A program made the translations under genes and the position numbers. A DNA stretch of 64,000 bases from Tenacibaculum sp. MAR_2009_124 (lineage in GTDB: Bacteria; Bacteroidota; Bacteroidia; Flavobacteriales; Flavobacteriaceae), in the NCBI RefSeq assembly GCF_900105455.1, contig NZ_FNSF01000003.1, positions 186,001 through 250,000 on the forward strand. The letters are read 5' to 3'. The notes beneath the pieces were generated by a model, which made no database searches, was not told where the DNA came from, and was given only the letters and a program-made list of their open reading frames with translations. Positions 27,648-36,186 of this stretch are shown here, one piece after another (position 1 is the stretch's first letter; the number at the start of each line of letters is the position of its first letter).

Positions 27648-29879
27648 ATGAATAAAAATGGATATCAAATATTTGATGACTTTGTATTGCGGACGCCCTT
27701 ATTCCCTATAAACACCTATAGTAAGCTAACCAATACATCAACGATTAACGGGGATGAATTAAAATCATTTATTTCTGCAAATGAATTTCTTGAAGCTATT
27801 TATTTTGCTTCACCTAATTTATTAGAACTAATAATAAAGTACTCTGCTGGATTAATTTCTGATCCCAAGAAAAATGAGAAACTTACACACACAATTCTAA
27901 AATATGTAAGCAGATCATGTAGTCGGTGCACTCCTTTTGGTCTTTTCGCTTCTTGTGGTATTGGAAAGTTTTCAAATGAAACAGATATTTTACTAAAAGA
28001 TCATCAAACGTTTAAACGTTCCACAAAATTAGATGCATCGTATATTGATAAGATATGCCAGGCTTTACTTTCTGACCACCAAATTAAACAATTGCTAAAA
28101 TTTTACCCTAACAGCAGTTTGTATGAATTTGATGAAAAATACCGATACATTTTCTATACTCTTGAAAATAGAAAACGCTCTTATCATCTCGATGGAGCTT
28201 ATAAAACAGATTATTTAGAGGCTCTAATTGATCGTGCAGAGCATGGTAAAACCATTACAGAACTTGTTGAACTGCTAACTTCAGATGGCTTTTCTCAGGA
28301 AGAATCAGTAAAATATATAGACTCTTTAATTGAAAACCAACTCTTAGTCTCTGATCTAGAAATCAATACGACTGGAAAAGAAAGTTTGGATGAAATTATT
28401 GACATTTTAGATGGTATTCTTTCCACTGAAAACACATCTTTTACTAAAGTAAAGAAAATAAAGGAGCAGTTGCAAAGAATTGATAAGTCGTTTGTCAACG
28501 GTATAGAACCCTACAAATTCTTAAAAAAGAAAGAAATTGTTTTTAAAACAGCTCACAATAACGGCGTTCTTCTTCAAACAGATAGTTTTTCTCTAACGTC
28601 TTCAAATACTTTGAGCTTTAAAATTAAAAAGCAGATAAAAGGTGTAATGTCACTATTAAATAGAATGAGCCTTCCTTTTGAAACCGAAAGGTTAGCCGTT
28701 TTTAAGAAAAGGTTTAAAGATAGATATGAAAATCGAGAAGTACCTCTTTATTTGGCTTTGGACTCTGAACTAGGAATAGGATATGGCTCAAAAAAGAATA
28801 ACTTTAGCGTAATTGTTGATGATATCCCATTGGTTGATTCTCAAAAACGATATCAGAATTTTGTTTGGACTGATGTGGATGCTATTCTCCTTCAAAAAAC
28901 GCTAAAAGCGATAGATACGAATACCAAAATCTTCGAGCTAACATTAGATGATTTCAAAGACTTTGATGAAAACTGGTCGGACCTACCCGATACCATGTCT
29001 TCAATTATTGAAGTTATAACTATAGCAGGTGAAACTAAAATTGTTCTTGATTATTTGGGAGGAGCTTCCGGCGCAAATTTAATTGCCCGATTTGGGCATT
29101 TAGATCATAAGATTCACAATCATATAGAAAATATATTCGACATTGAAAACAAGATGAATCCCGATAAGTTAATTGCTGAAATCGTTCATCTTCCACAATC
29201 TAAGGCAGGAAATATAACCTACCGCCCTGTAAAAAGAGAATATGAAATACCTTATTTAGGAAAATCTACAGTCTCAAAAGAGAAACAAATTGATATTAAA
29301 GACATCATGATATCAATTAAAAAAGGGCAAATCATACTTCGATCGAAACGTTTACATAGAGAAATAATACCCAAACTAACAAATGCTCATTTACCTAATG
29401 ACCGTTCTTTACCTATTTACCGATTTTTATGTGATATTCAAACAGAAGGAAAAAGAGGAGGTATTGGTTTTGCTTGGCACAATTTATTTGATAATTTTTC
29501 TTTTCTACCAAGAGTAATTCATAAAAATGTAATTCTTTCTAAAGCACAATGGCGGATTGATTACGCAGAAATTGAAGCTTTTTATAATTTAAACAAAGAA
29601 GAGTTACTAGATACTTTTGTGAACTGGTGCGATGAAAAGAATATTCCTGAGTATGTTCAAGTTGTAGAAAGAGATAATACACTTTTAATAAATACTAAAA
29701 ATATAAATTGTGTAGAAATGCTTTTAGATACGGTAAAAAACAAAAGTACTTTTATTCTTGAAGAGTTTTTATTCACAGAAGATAAAACGGTTACACGAAA
29801 CGAGACTTCTTTTTGTAATGAATTTGTTATCAGCTTATTTAATAATCAAAAATTAAAATACCATGGAAGTGATAACTAA
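27648..29879 (+). CDS. lanthipeptide dehydratase, glutamylation domain (split LanB, N-terminal part)
   Basis: This 743-residue protein is the N-terminal Lant_dehydr domain, which transfers glutamate from glutamyl-tRNA to Ser/Thr of a precursor. Visible family motifs are FVLRTPLFPINT (residues 12-23), SRCTPFGLFASCGIG (92-106) and HLPQSKAGNITYRPVKREYE (about 522-541). In classical LanB the elimination domain continues in the same chain; here it is a separate gene overlapping by 17 bases. The 249-bp upstream region is shared with the divergent barrel gene and has no exact -7 box. Confidence 0.92.
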   Translation: MNKNGYQIFDDFVLRTPLFPINTYSKLTNTSTINGDELKSFISANEFLEAIYFASPNLLELIIKYSAGLISDPKKNEKLTHTILKYVSRSCSRCTPFGLFASCGIGKFSNETDILLKDHQTFKRSTKLDASYIDKICQALLSDHQIKQLLKFYPNSSLYEFDEKYRYIFYTLENRKRSYHLDGAYKTDYLEALIDRAEHGKTITELVELLTSDGFSQEESVKYIDSLIENQLLVSDLEINTTGKESLDEIIDILDGILSTENTSFTKVKKIKEQLQRIDKSFVNGIEPYKFLKKKEIVFKTAHNNGVLLQTDSFSLTSSNTLSFKIKKQIKGVMSLLNRMSLPFETERLAVFKKRFKDRYENREVPLYLALDSELGIGYGSKKNNFSVIVDDIPLVDSQKRYQNFVWTDVDAILLQKTLKAIDTNTKIFELTLDDFKDFDENWSDLPDTMSSIIEVITIAGETKIVLDYLGGASGANLIARFGHLDHKIHNHIENIFDIENKMNPDKLIAEIVHLPQSKAGNITYRPVKREYEIPYLGKSTVSKEKQIDIKDIMISIKKGQIILRSKRLHREIIPKLTNAHLPNDRSLPIYRFLCDIQTEGKRGGIGFAWHNLFDNFSFLPRVIHKNVILSKAQWRIDYAEIEAFYNLNKEELLDTFVNWCDEKNIPEYVQVVERDNTLLINTKNINCVEMLLDTVKNKSTFILEEFLFTEDKTVTRNETSFCNEFVISLFNNQKLKYHGSDN

Positions 29880-30732
29880 TAATAAGTACGTACAGAGGAA
29901 CTTCATGATTGGTGATTCATGGATATATTACAAAATATATTGTGGAGCATATACGGCTGATGATATTTTAGTAAAAGCTATCCACCCTATAGTTTCGGAC
30001 CTTCTCAAAAACAATATAATTGAGAAATGGTTTTTTATTAGATATAATGATCCTGAAAATCATATTAGAATTCGGATTTTGTTACGAACCCCTGATCAAC
30101 TTAATTCTGTTATTCAGAAAGTAAAAACCTATTTAGCGCCTTTTATAAACAGTCAAGAGATATGGGATGTTCAATTACACACTTATAAAAGAGAACTTGA
30201 AAGATATGGAACAAATACAATGTCTATCTCTGAGTCGTTATTTTTTTATGACAGTGAAATAATAATCAATGGTATCGCTAATATTCCAAATGAAACCGAA
30301 TACTTTCTATTTATTATAAAAATTGTTTTTGACCATTTAAGCCTCTTCAATTACGAGGATCAGGAAAAAATGAATTTTATTAGCTCGATGAGAAATGGGT
30401 ATCGCAAAGAATTCAACACAAACAAAACAACAACCAAGAGTTTAGATGCCAAGTATCGTTCATTAAAAGAAAAAATTCATAAAATCTTAGGGTTCAACAA
30501 CTCTGATCTGTCTTATACAACAAAGAATAATGAATTAAATTACAAAAACATAAAAACGACATTGGTTTCGTATAAAAAAGAAGGAAATCTGCTGGTTGAC
30601 TCAAATGAGTTATTAGCAAGTTATATCCATATGACCATTAATAGAAGTTTTAAATCAAAACAAAGGTTGTATGAGTTAATGATATATGATATATTATACC
30701 GAGTTTATAAAACTAAAATTGCACTAAAATGA
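29863..30732 (+). CDS. thiopeptide-type/SpaB C-terminal domain protein (split LanB, elimination part)
   Basis: The 289-residue product is the SpaB_C / thiopeptide-type bacteriocin biosynthesis domain that removes glutamate to give dehydroalanine or dehydrobutyrine. Evidence is the N-terminal WIYYKIYCGAYTADDILVKA, then WFFIRYNDPENHIRIRI, and YKRELERYGTNTMSISESLF. The ATG at 29863 lies inside the end of the glutamylation gene. The stop overlaps the regulator start (ATGA), so all three are translationally coupled. Together the two parts equal one full LanB of about 1030 residues. Confidence 0.92.
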   Translation: MEVITNNKYVQRNFMIGDSWIYYKIYCGAYTADDILVKAIHPIVSDLLKNNIIEKWFFIRYNDPENHIRIRILLRTPDQLNSVIQKVKTYLAPFINSQEIWDVQLHTYKRELERYGTNTMSISESLFFYDSEIIINGIANIPNETEYFLFIIKIVFDHLSLFNYEDQEKMNFISSMRNGYRKEFNTNKTTTKSLDAKYRSLKEKIHKILGFNNSDLSYTTKNNELNYKNIKTTLVSYKKEGNLLVDSNELLASYIHMTINRSFKSKQRLYELMIYDILYRVYKTKIALK

Positions 30733-32459
30733 ATTTAAAAAGAGGGATTTACTTTTTATTTTGCGCAATGACATCTATTTACTGTATTGCACAAACCGAC
30801 ATTAACAATTTGACATTGAGATCATATGATGAACTTATGGAGTTGTATGAAAATGAAAATGACCAAAACAAATCTGAAGTTTACGCTAATGCTTTTCTTA
30901 AAAAAGCTCAAAACGAAGCAGACACTACAAAAATACTCACAGGGTTTCATTTAAAATCATTAATTGCAAAAAACGAAAAACGCCTTCAGTTTTTAGATAG
31001 TATAATTTCACTTACAAAGTATTATCAAGATAAGACCTATCCTGCTTCTGCTTATATTTCAAAAGGAAATTTTTTTTACAAAAAAAGAGATTTCAAAAAA
31101 TCACTAGATCTTTACTTAAAAGCTAAATCTTCAGCAGAAAAAACGGATAACCCTTTTCTTGTTTTCAGTAGTAATTATTCTATTGGAAGATTAAGAAACC
31201 GAACAAACGACTCTATCGAAGCATTAAATATACACCGGGAAAATTTCGACTTTGTGAAAAAAAACTTAGATAAATTTTCTAAAATAACCTATTTAAGATC
31301 TGCACATGCCTTGGCTAATGCTTATAATAACGCTAAAGTTTTAGATTCAGCCAAATACTTAAATACCTTGGGTATAAAAGAGGCATTAACAATAAAAAAC
31401 CCTAGATACGTTAACCTGTTTTATTTAAACGAAGGAACCACTCAATATTATCTAGACAATTACGGAGTAGCAATAGAAAATTTAAAAAAATCTAAAGCCT
31501 ACTATGATAGTATAAATCATAAACCCAACTTATCTGAAAGTCTTTATTTTTTGGGAAAAAGCCAATTGAAAATAAATAAAAACGAAGAGGCCGTGAGTAA
31601 TTTTAAGAAAATTGATACAATTTTCCAGAAAACAAACGACTTATTACCCAGAATAAGAGATTCTTATCAATTATTAATTGAGCACTATAAAAAGTCTAAG
31701 GACTTGAACCAACAATTACATTATCTAAACAGGCTCATTAAACTAGACAGCATTATTACAAGTAATGAAATATACATCAGTAAGCATCTTGTAAGAAAAT
31801 ACGATATTCCTAAAATAGTAGCTGAAAAAGAGGCTGTTATTGAGGCCTTGGAAAGTAATAATGTTTTTAGTAAAAAAATAATTATAGCCACTATCGTTAT
31901 TCTTTTGATCACTCTTGTACTTCTATACATCCAATCATATAAAAAGAAAGTATATAAAGAACGTTTCGAAGCTATTATTAAGGATAGAAAACCTAATAGC
32001 AAGAAAGCCGAAGTAATTCCAACAAAAGATAATCTTGAAGAAAAAGTTATTAAGAAAAAAGAACTGAACATCCCTCAGGATATTATTGATCGTATTTTGG
32101 AATCATTAAATAACTTCGAAGAAGAAAATCAATTTCTCGACTCTCAAGTAAACATTCAAGAAATGGCAAAAAAATTCAAAACAAACACGAACTATTTGTC
32201 AAAAATTATCAATCATTATAAAAAACAAAATTTTGCGACTTACATAAATTTTCTTAGAACGGATTATATTATTCTAGAATTGCAAACGAATAGAACTCTT
32301 CGAAATTATACAATTTCAGCTTTAGCTCGGGAAATCGGATTCAAATCTTCCGAGTCATTTTCCAAATCTTTTTACAAAAGAACTGGAATTTACCCCTCGT
32401 ACTTTATCAGTAATCTTGAGAAAAAAAACATACAAAAACCTGAAATACAAGAACTTTAA
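30729..32459 (+). CDS. TPR-containing AraC-type transcriptional regulator with membrane segment
   Basis: The 576-residue protein has an N-terminal signal-like segment (to about residue 22, ending IAQT), a TPR-repeat region (about 40-340), one membrane helix (about 376-397, IIIATIVILLITLVLLYIQ) and a C-terminal AraC-type double helix-turn-helix (about 470-560, with VNIQEMAKKFKTNTNYLSK and GFKSSESFSKSFYKRTG). Its TPR part should face the periplasm and sense a peptide or envelope signal. It follows the split dehydratase with a 4-base overlap. Two candidate operators lie immediately downstream, ahead of the small precursor gene. Confidence 0.85.
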   Translation: MNLKRGIYFLFCAMTSIYCIAQTDINNLTLRSYDELMELYENENDQNKSEVYANAFLKKAQNEADTTKILTGFHLKSLIAKNEKRLQFLDSIISLTKYYQDKTYPASAYISKGNFFYKKRDFKKSLDLYLKAKSSAEKTDNPFLVFSSNYSIGRLRNRTNDSIEALNIHRENFDFVKKNLDKFSKITYLRSAHALANAYNNAKVLDSAKYLNTLGIKEALTIKNPRYVNLFYLNEGTTQYYLDNYGVAIENLKKSKAYYDSINHKPNLSESLYFLGKSQLKINKNEEAVSNFKKIDTIFQKTNDLLPRIRDSYQLLIEHYKKSKDLNQQLHYLNRLIKLDSIITSNEIYISKHLVRKYDIPKIVAEKEAVIEALESNNVFSKKIIIATIVILLITLVLLYIQSYKKKVYKERFEAIIKDRKPNSKKAEVIPTKDNLEEKVIKKKELNIPQDIIDRILESLNNFEEENQFLDSQVNIQEMAKKFKTNTNYLSKIINHYKKQNFATYINFLRTDYIILELQTNRTLRNYTISALAREIGFKSSESFSKSFYKRTGIYPSYFISNLEKKNIQKPEIQEL

Positions 32460-32461
32460 GC

Positions 32462-32513
32462 TCTTAATTCATGAATTAAGACTAAAAACAGGTACTTATT
32501 CATGAATTAAGAC
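32462..32513. promoter_or_regulatory. twin palindromic operators upstream of precursor 4
   Basis: CTTAATTCATGAATTAAG is a perfect palindrome at 32463-32480, extended by one pair on each side. The 16-mer ATTCATGAATTAAGAC occurs at 32467-32482 and again at 32498-32513, exactly 31 bases apart, about three helical turns. Two identical sites on one DNA face suggest cooperative binding. They lie between the TPR/AraC regulator and the precursor at 32600. Confidence 0.6.
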
Positions 32514-32599
32514 CGACACAGCTCTTTCTTGGGTAACTATCTCATTTTCTGTATGTAAATTTACTACAGAAACTTTAACTAATAAAAAAACTATTAATT

Positions 32600-32767
32600 A
32601 TGAGAAAATTAAAATTAGACAATTTCAGAGTAACGACTTTAACTAATTTACACTCTATTAGAGGTGGAAATATGGGAGGTGATATTGAAACTGGAGATCT
32701 TGAATGTGTTAATATGTCTACCAAATTTATTGAAAAAGGAAATGGGGCTAAAAGCATAAGTCAATAA
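32600..32767 (+). CDS. class I lanthipeptide-like precursor peptide 4
   Basis: This 55-residue gene starts MRKLKLDNFRVTTLTNLHS and reaches a Gly-Gly at residues 22-23 (IRGG). The leader type differs from the three minus-strand precursors and is like those seen next to LanB genes in Bacteroidota. The 32-residue core NMGGDIETGDLECVNMSTKF and onward has one Cys (C36), two Ser/Thr before and five after it. It lies on the same strand as the split dehydratase, 140 bases after the regulator, and is followed by a strong terminator. It is the natural dehydratase substrate, or possibly a signalling peptide. Confidence 0.72.
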   Translation: MRKLKLDNFRVTTLTNLHSIRGGNMGGDIETGDLECVNMSTKFIEKGNGAKSISQ

Positions 32768-32811
32768 TATAAAGCTTACAATAAAAACTTTTATCTTTAT
32801 TCATTCAAAAG

Positions 32812-32846
32812 AAAAATTGCAATATTAAATTAATATTGCAATTTTT
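32812..32846 (+). terminator. long-stem terminator after precursor 4
   Basis: The 17-bp arms at 32812-32828 and 32830-32846 are perfect inverted repeats around one base (effectively a 15-bp stem). The core pairs TTGCAATATT with AATATTGCAA, and the element ends in a T run. Confidence 0.75.
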
Positions 32847-32880
32847 TGTTTAATTTTTCCCTTTTAGATTTAAATCGTTT

Positions 32881-34533
32881 ATGACAATTACCAAAATCTT
32901 TCCACTATATATTTTTTGTTTTGTGTTATTTCTTTCATGCAACAAACCTCAAAAGAGTTACATATTCAGTCAAAAAACTCCAATTCCTACTAGAAATCTT
33001 GATGAAACAACCCGCAAGGACTGGAGTTATAAAGACATTATTAATGATTCTATTCCTGGAATTAGTTTAAGCAGAGCTTACAAAGAGATCTTAAAAACGA
33101 AAAAAGGGGAAAATATTATCATTGCTGTTATTGATCAATCAGTCGATATTAATCATACCGATTTGCAAGAATATATTTGGACGAATGAAAATGAAATTCC
33201 AAACAATAATATTGATGATGATCAGAATGGCTATATCGATGATATCAACGGGTGGAATTATAACGGAAGTGCAACTGTGCAAAATAAAAGGTATTCACAC
33301 TATGATTATACGAGAACAGTAAAAGCCTATCAACACTTATTTGAATCAGATACAACTATTACCGAAAGTAATGCCTTAAAACACCAAGCTTATATAAGAG
33401 CTAAAGAACTACTTACTAAGAATCTAAAATCAGTGCCTAAAGACATTCAATACGCCAATAACGTATATACGTGGAAAAATATGGCAAAAACAAAACTATC
33501 GAAATATTTAGATACTATCTCGGATAATAGTAAAACCCTAAAAAAGCTCGACAGTTTAAAGAAACAGTATCCAAACGATTCTACTTTACTACAAAACATT
33601 AATATTTTTTCTGGGTTCGTTACGAACGGATACACTGATGGTCATATAGAAGGTCTCAAACTTAAATCGAATAACCTACTTAACAAGCAACTAAACATTG
33701 ACTTTAACGAGAGAGAAATCACTAATGATACCCCTAACGATATTAATAATAGCCATTACGGAAACAATATTGTTAATTCAGATTTAAATTTATTTTCTCA
33801 TGGAACTATAGTGAGCGGAGTTATCCTTAGAAAAACAGAAAATTTAAAGGTTATGCCTTTAACCATTGTAGGGTATGGATCTACTCATGACAAGGATATT
33901 GCTTTAGCTATTAGATATGCCGTAGATAACGGTGCTAAAGTAATTAATATGAGTTTTGGTAAAAGCTTTTCTCTCTATAAAAACATGGTTGACGACGCCA
34001 TAAAATATGCAGAAAAACACAATGTGGTAATCATAACCTCAGCTGGAAATAATAATCATGATATGGATCGTAACTCTAAGTTTAACTATCCTGATGACAG
34101 AGATTCAGATAAGAAAGAATTTGTATCTAATTTTATAAAAGTGGGAGGAACTTCGCGAAACACAAATAGTAAGTTAAAGTATACTATGAGTAATTATGGT
34201 TCTGAAAACGTAGATCTTTTTGCTCCTGCAAAAGATATTTACACTAGTGTACCGAATAATGAATATAAATATGATTCAGGAACTTCTCTAGCGGCAGCCA
34301 TTACATCGAAAGTGGCAGGAATACTTTATTCTTATTATCCAAAATTAACATCAAAAGAAGTGAAGCTAATTTTAATGGAATCAGGAGTTTCATATTCGTT
34401 TAAAGTAAACCATCCTTCAAGAAAAAAAAACGAACAACAAGTTACATTCAGCCAACTTTCTAAATCAGGAAAAATATTAAATGCTTATAATGCGTTAATA
34501 ATGGCAGATAGTATAAGCAACGCGAATCATTAA
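32881..34533 (+). CDS. S8 family serine peptidase, lipoprotein
   Basis: This 550-residue subtilisin-like protease has a lipoprotein signal (FCFVLFLSC, Cys20). Its catalytic residues are Asp85 (IAVIDQSVDINH), His307 (NLFSHGTIVSG) and Ser469 (DSGTSLAAAITSK), with oxyanion Asn390 (SAGN). There is a roughly 190-residue insertion between Asp and His, as in other Bacteroidota members. It should be anchored in the outer membrane or inner membrane facing the periplasm. Its position behind the precursor gene suggests leader removal, like LanP, although a general protease role is possible. Confidence 0.88.
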   Translation: MTITKIFPLYIFCFVLFLSCNKPQKSYIFSQKTPIPTRNLDETTRKDWSYKDIINDSIPGISLSRAYKEILKTKKGENIIIAVIDQSVDINHTDLQEYIWTNENEIPNNNIDDDQNGYIDDINGWNYNGSATVQNKRYSHYDYTRTVKAYQHLFESDTTITESNALKHQAYIRAKELLTKNLKSVPKDIQYANNVYTWKNMAKTKLSKYLDTISDNSKTLKKLDSLKKQYPNDSTLLQNINIFSGFVTNGYTDGHIEGLKLKSNNLLNKQLNIDFNEREITNDTPNDINNSHYGNNIVNSDLNLFSHGTIVSGVILRKTENLKVMPLTIVGYGSTHDKDIALAIRYAVDNGAKVINMSFGKSFSLYKNMVDDAIKYAEKHNVVIITSAGNNNHDMDRNSKFNYPDDRDSDKKEFVSNFIKVGGTSRNTNSKLKYTMSNYGSENVDLFAPAKDIYTSVPNNEYKYDSGTSLAAAITSKVAGILYSYYPKLTSKEVKLILMESGVSYSFKVNHPSRKKNEQQVTFSQLSKSGKILNAYNALIMADSISNANH

Positions 34534-34567
34534 TTAGATACGTTTTTAAATGAACCGAACGGTTTAT

Positions 34568-34602
34568 ACTATTTGCTTGCGAAAGTTTTATTCGCAAATA
34601 GT
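34568..34602 (+). repeat. dispersed 35-bp palindromic repeat, copy C
   Basis: The outer arms ACTATTTGC and GCAAATAGT are perfect 9-bp inverted repeats. The element is nearly identical to the reverse complement of copy A (23770-23804). It lies after the S8 protease gene. Confidence 0.7.
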
Positions 34603-34668
34603 ATTGTATTGAACTCACCTTGGGCTTTTTCTAATTCCTAGAAAACAGACTAAATTAGTTCAATTAAA

Positions 34669-34701
34669 AAAGAGGATAGCTTTTGATAAACAATCCTCTT
34701 T
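34669..34701. terminator. terminator between the S8 peptidase and ssb
   Basis: AAAGAGGAT and ATCCTCTTT pair over 15 bases, flanked by A-rich and T-rich sequence. It lies between convergent genes and may serve both. Confidence 0.55.
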
Positions 34702-34766
34702 AGCCTTTTTCTTTCAGTTTTTTAATGTCAAATCTTAAAATTTGATATTGATTGCAATTTTCCCAC

Positions 34767-35102
34767 TTATTTTTTACCAAGCATTAATAACTCGTTGCAA
34801 ACAACTTCGGTAACATAGCGCTTATTCCCTTGGTTGTCTTCAAATGATCTCGATGTCAATTTCCCTTCAATCATTACCTCACTACCTTTCTGCAAGAATT
34901 GCTCTATGATTTCAGCTGTTTTATTCCAAGCCACTATATAGTGCCATTGTGTATCCGTTATCTTTTCTCCTGATGAGTTTTTGTAAGTTTCATTTGTTGC
35001 TAATGAAAATTTAGCTAGCTTTTTACCACTCTCAAGAGCAATAATTTCCGGTGTTGTTCCTAAGTTTCCAATCAACTGTACTTTGTTTTTAAGTGCATTC
35101 AT
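34767..35102 (-). CDS. ssb: single-stranded DNA-binding protein, short form
   Basis: This 111-residue protein is an OB-fold SSB: VQLIGNLGTTPEI at the N terminus, AKFSLATNE, TQWHYIVAWNKTAEIIEQFL, and GSEVMIEGKLTSRSFEDNQG. It stops right after the OB fold (LLMLGKK) and lacks the acidic tail ending DIPF through which housekeeping SSB binds partners. It is therefore probably a second, specialised SSB such as a competence or mobile-element type. It is monocistronic. Confidence 0.88.
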   Translation of the reverse strand: MNALKNKVQLIGNLGTTPEIIALESGKKLAKFSLATNETYKNSSGEKITDTQWHYIVAWNKTAEIIEQFLQKGSEVMIEGKLTSRSFEDNQGNKRYVTEVVCNELLMLGKK

Positions 35103-35248
35103 AATTATTAATTTTTCGTTAAACAGTTAAGATGTTGTCATTTAAATATTTTTGACGAGGCAAAGATGTAACATGATTAAAATTAAAATCGGTTATTAAA
35201 TGTTTGTTTTCGTTTGTAATTGAATGTAATCGTTTAATAATATTTTAA

Positions 35249-35256
35249 TACATTTG
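35249..35256 (+). promoter_or_regulatory. -7 box TACATTTG for the acetyltransferase gene
   Basis: This is an exact TAnnTTTG element 17 bases before the ATG at 35274. No clear -33 TTG lies at the usual spacing. Confidence 0.4.
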
Positions 35257-35273
35257 TTTTCAAACAGTTAATC

Positions 35274-35816
35274 ATGGAAATACATTTAGAAACCGAAAAC
35301 CTTATTTTAAGAAAATTTCAAGAAAATGATGTTTCTCATATTTTTGAGTTAGACTCCAATGCTGAAGTTCACAAATATCTCGGCAACAAACCCATTTCAA
35401 CTTACAAGCAAGCAGAAGATATTATTACTTTTTTCCTAGAACAATATGAACAACGAAAAATTGGTAGATTTGCCGCATTTGAAAAATCTTCTGGTGATTT
35501 TATCGGTTGGTCGGGGTTAAAACTAAATTCTGGCGAAAAAGAAGAATTAAACGGATTTACAGAGTTTATCGATATTGGATACCGTTTAATTCCGAAATTT
35601 TGGGGAAAAGGTTATGCTACTGAATCTGCCGTTAAATGCTTGGACTTTGGTTTCCGAAACATGAATTACGATATCATTTATGGTGCCGCCGAAAGGGGTA
35701 ATATCGGCTCCAACAAAATACTTCAAAAAATAGGATTAAAGTTTGTCAATGATTTTGCTTTTGAGGATAAAAAAGCAAAATGGTATGAACTAAGTAAATT
35801 GGACTATGGAAAATAG
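35274..35816 (+). CDS. GNAT family N-acetyltransferase
   Basis: The 180-residue protein resembles the RimJ/RimL-type GNAT acetyltransferases. It begins with ETENLILRKFQENDVSHIFE, has IDIGYRLIPKFWGKGYATES (the acetyl-CoA binding loop, about residues 101-120), and ends NIGSNKILQKIGLKFVNDF. Such enzymes acetylate protein N termini or small molecules; the target is not predictable. It overlaps the following zinc-ribbon gene by 11 bases. Confidence 0.88.
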   Translation: MEIHLETENLILRKFQENDVSHIFELDSNAEVHKYLGNKPISTYKQAEDIITFFLEQYEQRKIGRFAAFEKSSGDFIGWSGLKLNSGEKEELNGFTEFIDIGYRLIPKFWGKGYATESAVKCLDFGFRNMNYDIIYGAAERGNIGSNKILQKIGLKFVNDFAFEDKKAKWYELSKLDYGK

Positions 35817-36156
35817 AAAATGTTTGGAATGTGATGAAAAGGTTGTCGGTCGTATCGATAAAAAGTTCTGTTCTGACTATTGTCGCAATTCATATAATAA
35901 CAAAGTAGATAAAGAAAGTAAAAACTTAATTAGAAACACAAATAATCGGCTACGAAAAAACTATAAAATATTATCAGCACTTAATACGTTAGGGAAAACG
36001 AAAACAACTAGGAGAAAGCTTTTTGATAAAGGTTTTGACTTTAAATTTATCACAGCAATATACACCACAAAAACAGGCAACACCTATTATTATGTGTATG
36101 ATCAAGGATATTTAGAACTAGAAAATGAATGGTTTTTATTGGTTAAGCAAGAGTAA
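35806..36156 (+). CDS. zinc-ribbon protein of DUF2116 type
   Basis: This 116-residue protein has an N-terminal CxxC-x(12)-CxxxC pattern (RKCLECDEKVVGR, then KKFCSDYCRNSYN), the fold of zinc-ribbon proteins that resemble transposon or tRNA-binding zinc fingers. The rest is basic and helical (NLIRNTNNRLRKNYKILSAL), ending in a beta-rich part (NTYYYVYDQGYLELE). It is translationally coupled to the acetyltransferase. It is common in Flavobacteriaceae and its function is unknown. Confidence 0.7.
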   Translation: MENRKCLECDEKVVGRIDKKFCSDYCRNSYNNKVDKESKNLIRNTNNRLRKNYKILSALNTLGKTKTTRRKLFDKGFDFKFITAIYTTKTGNTYYYVYDQGYLELENEWFLLVKQE

Positions 36157-36186
36157 TACAATTTAAAAATGAATTACAGATTATTT

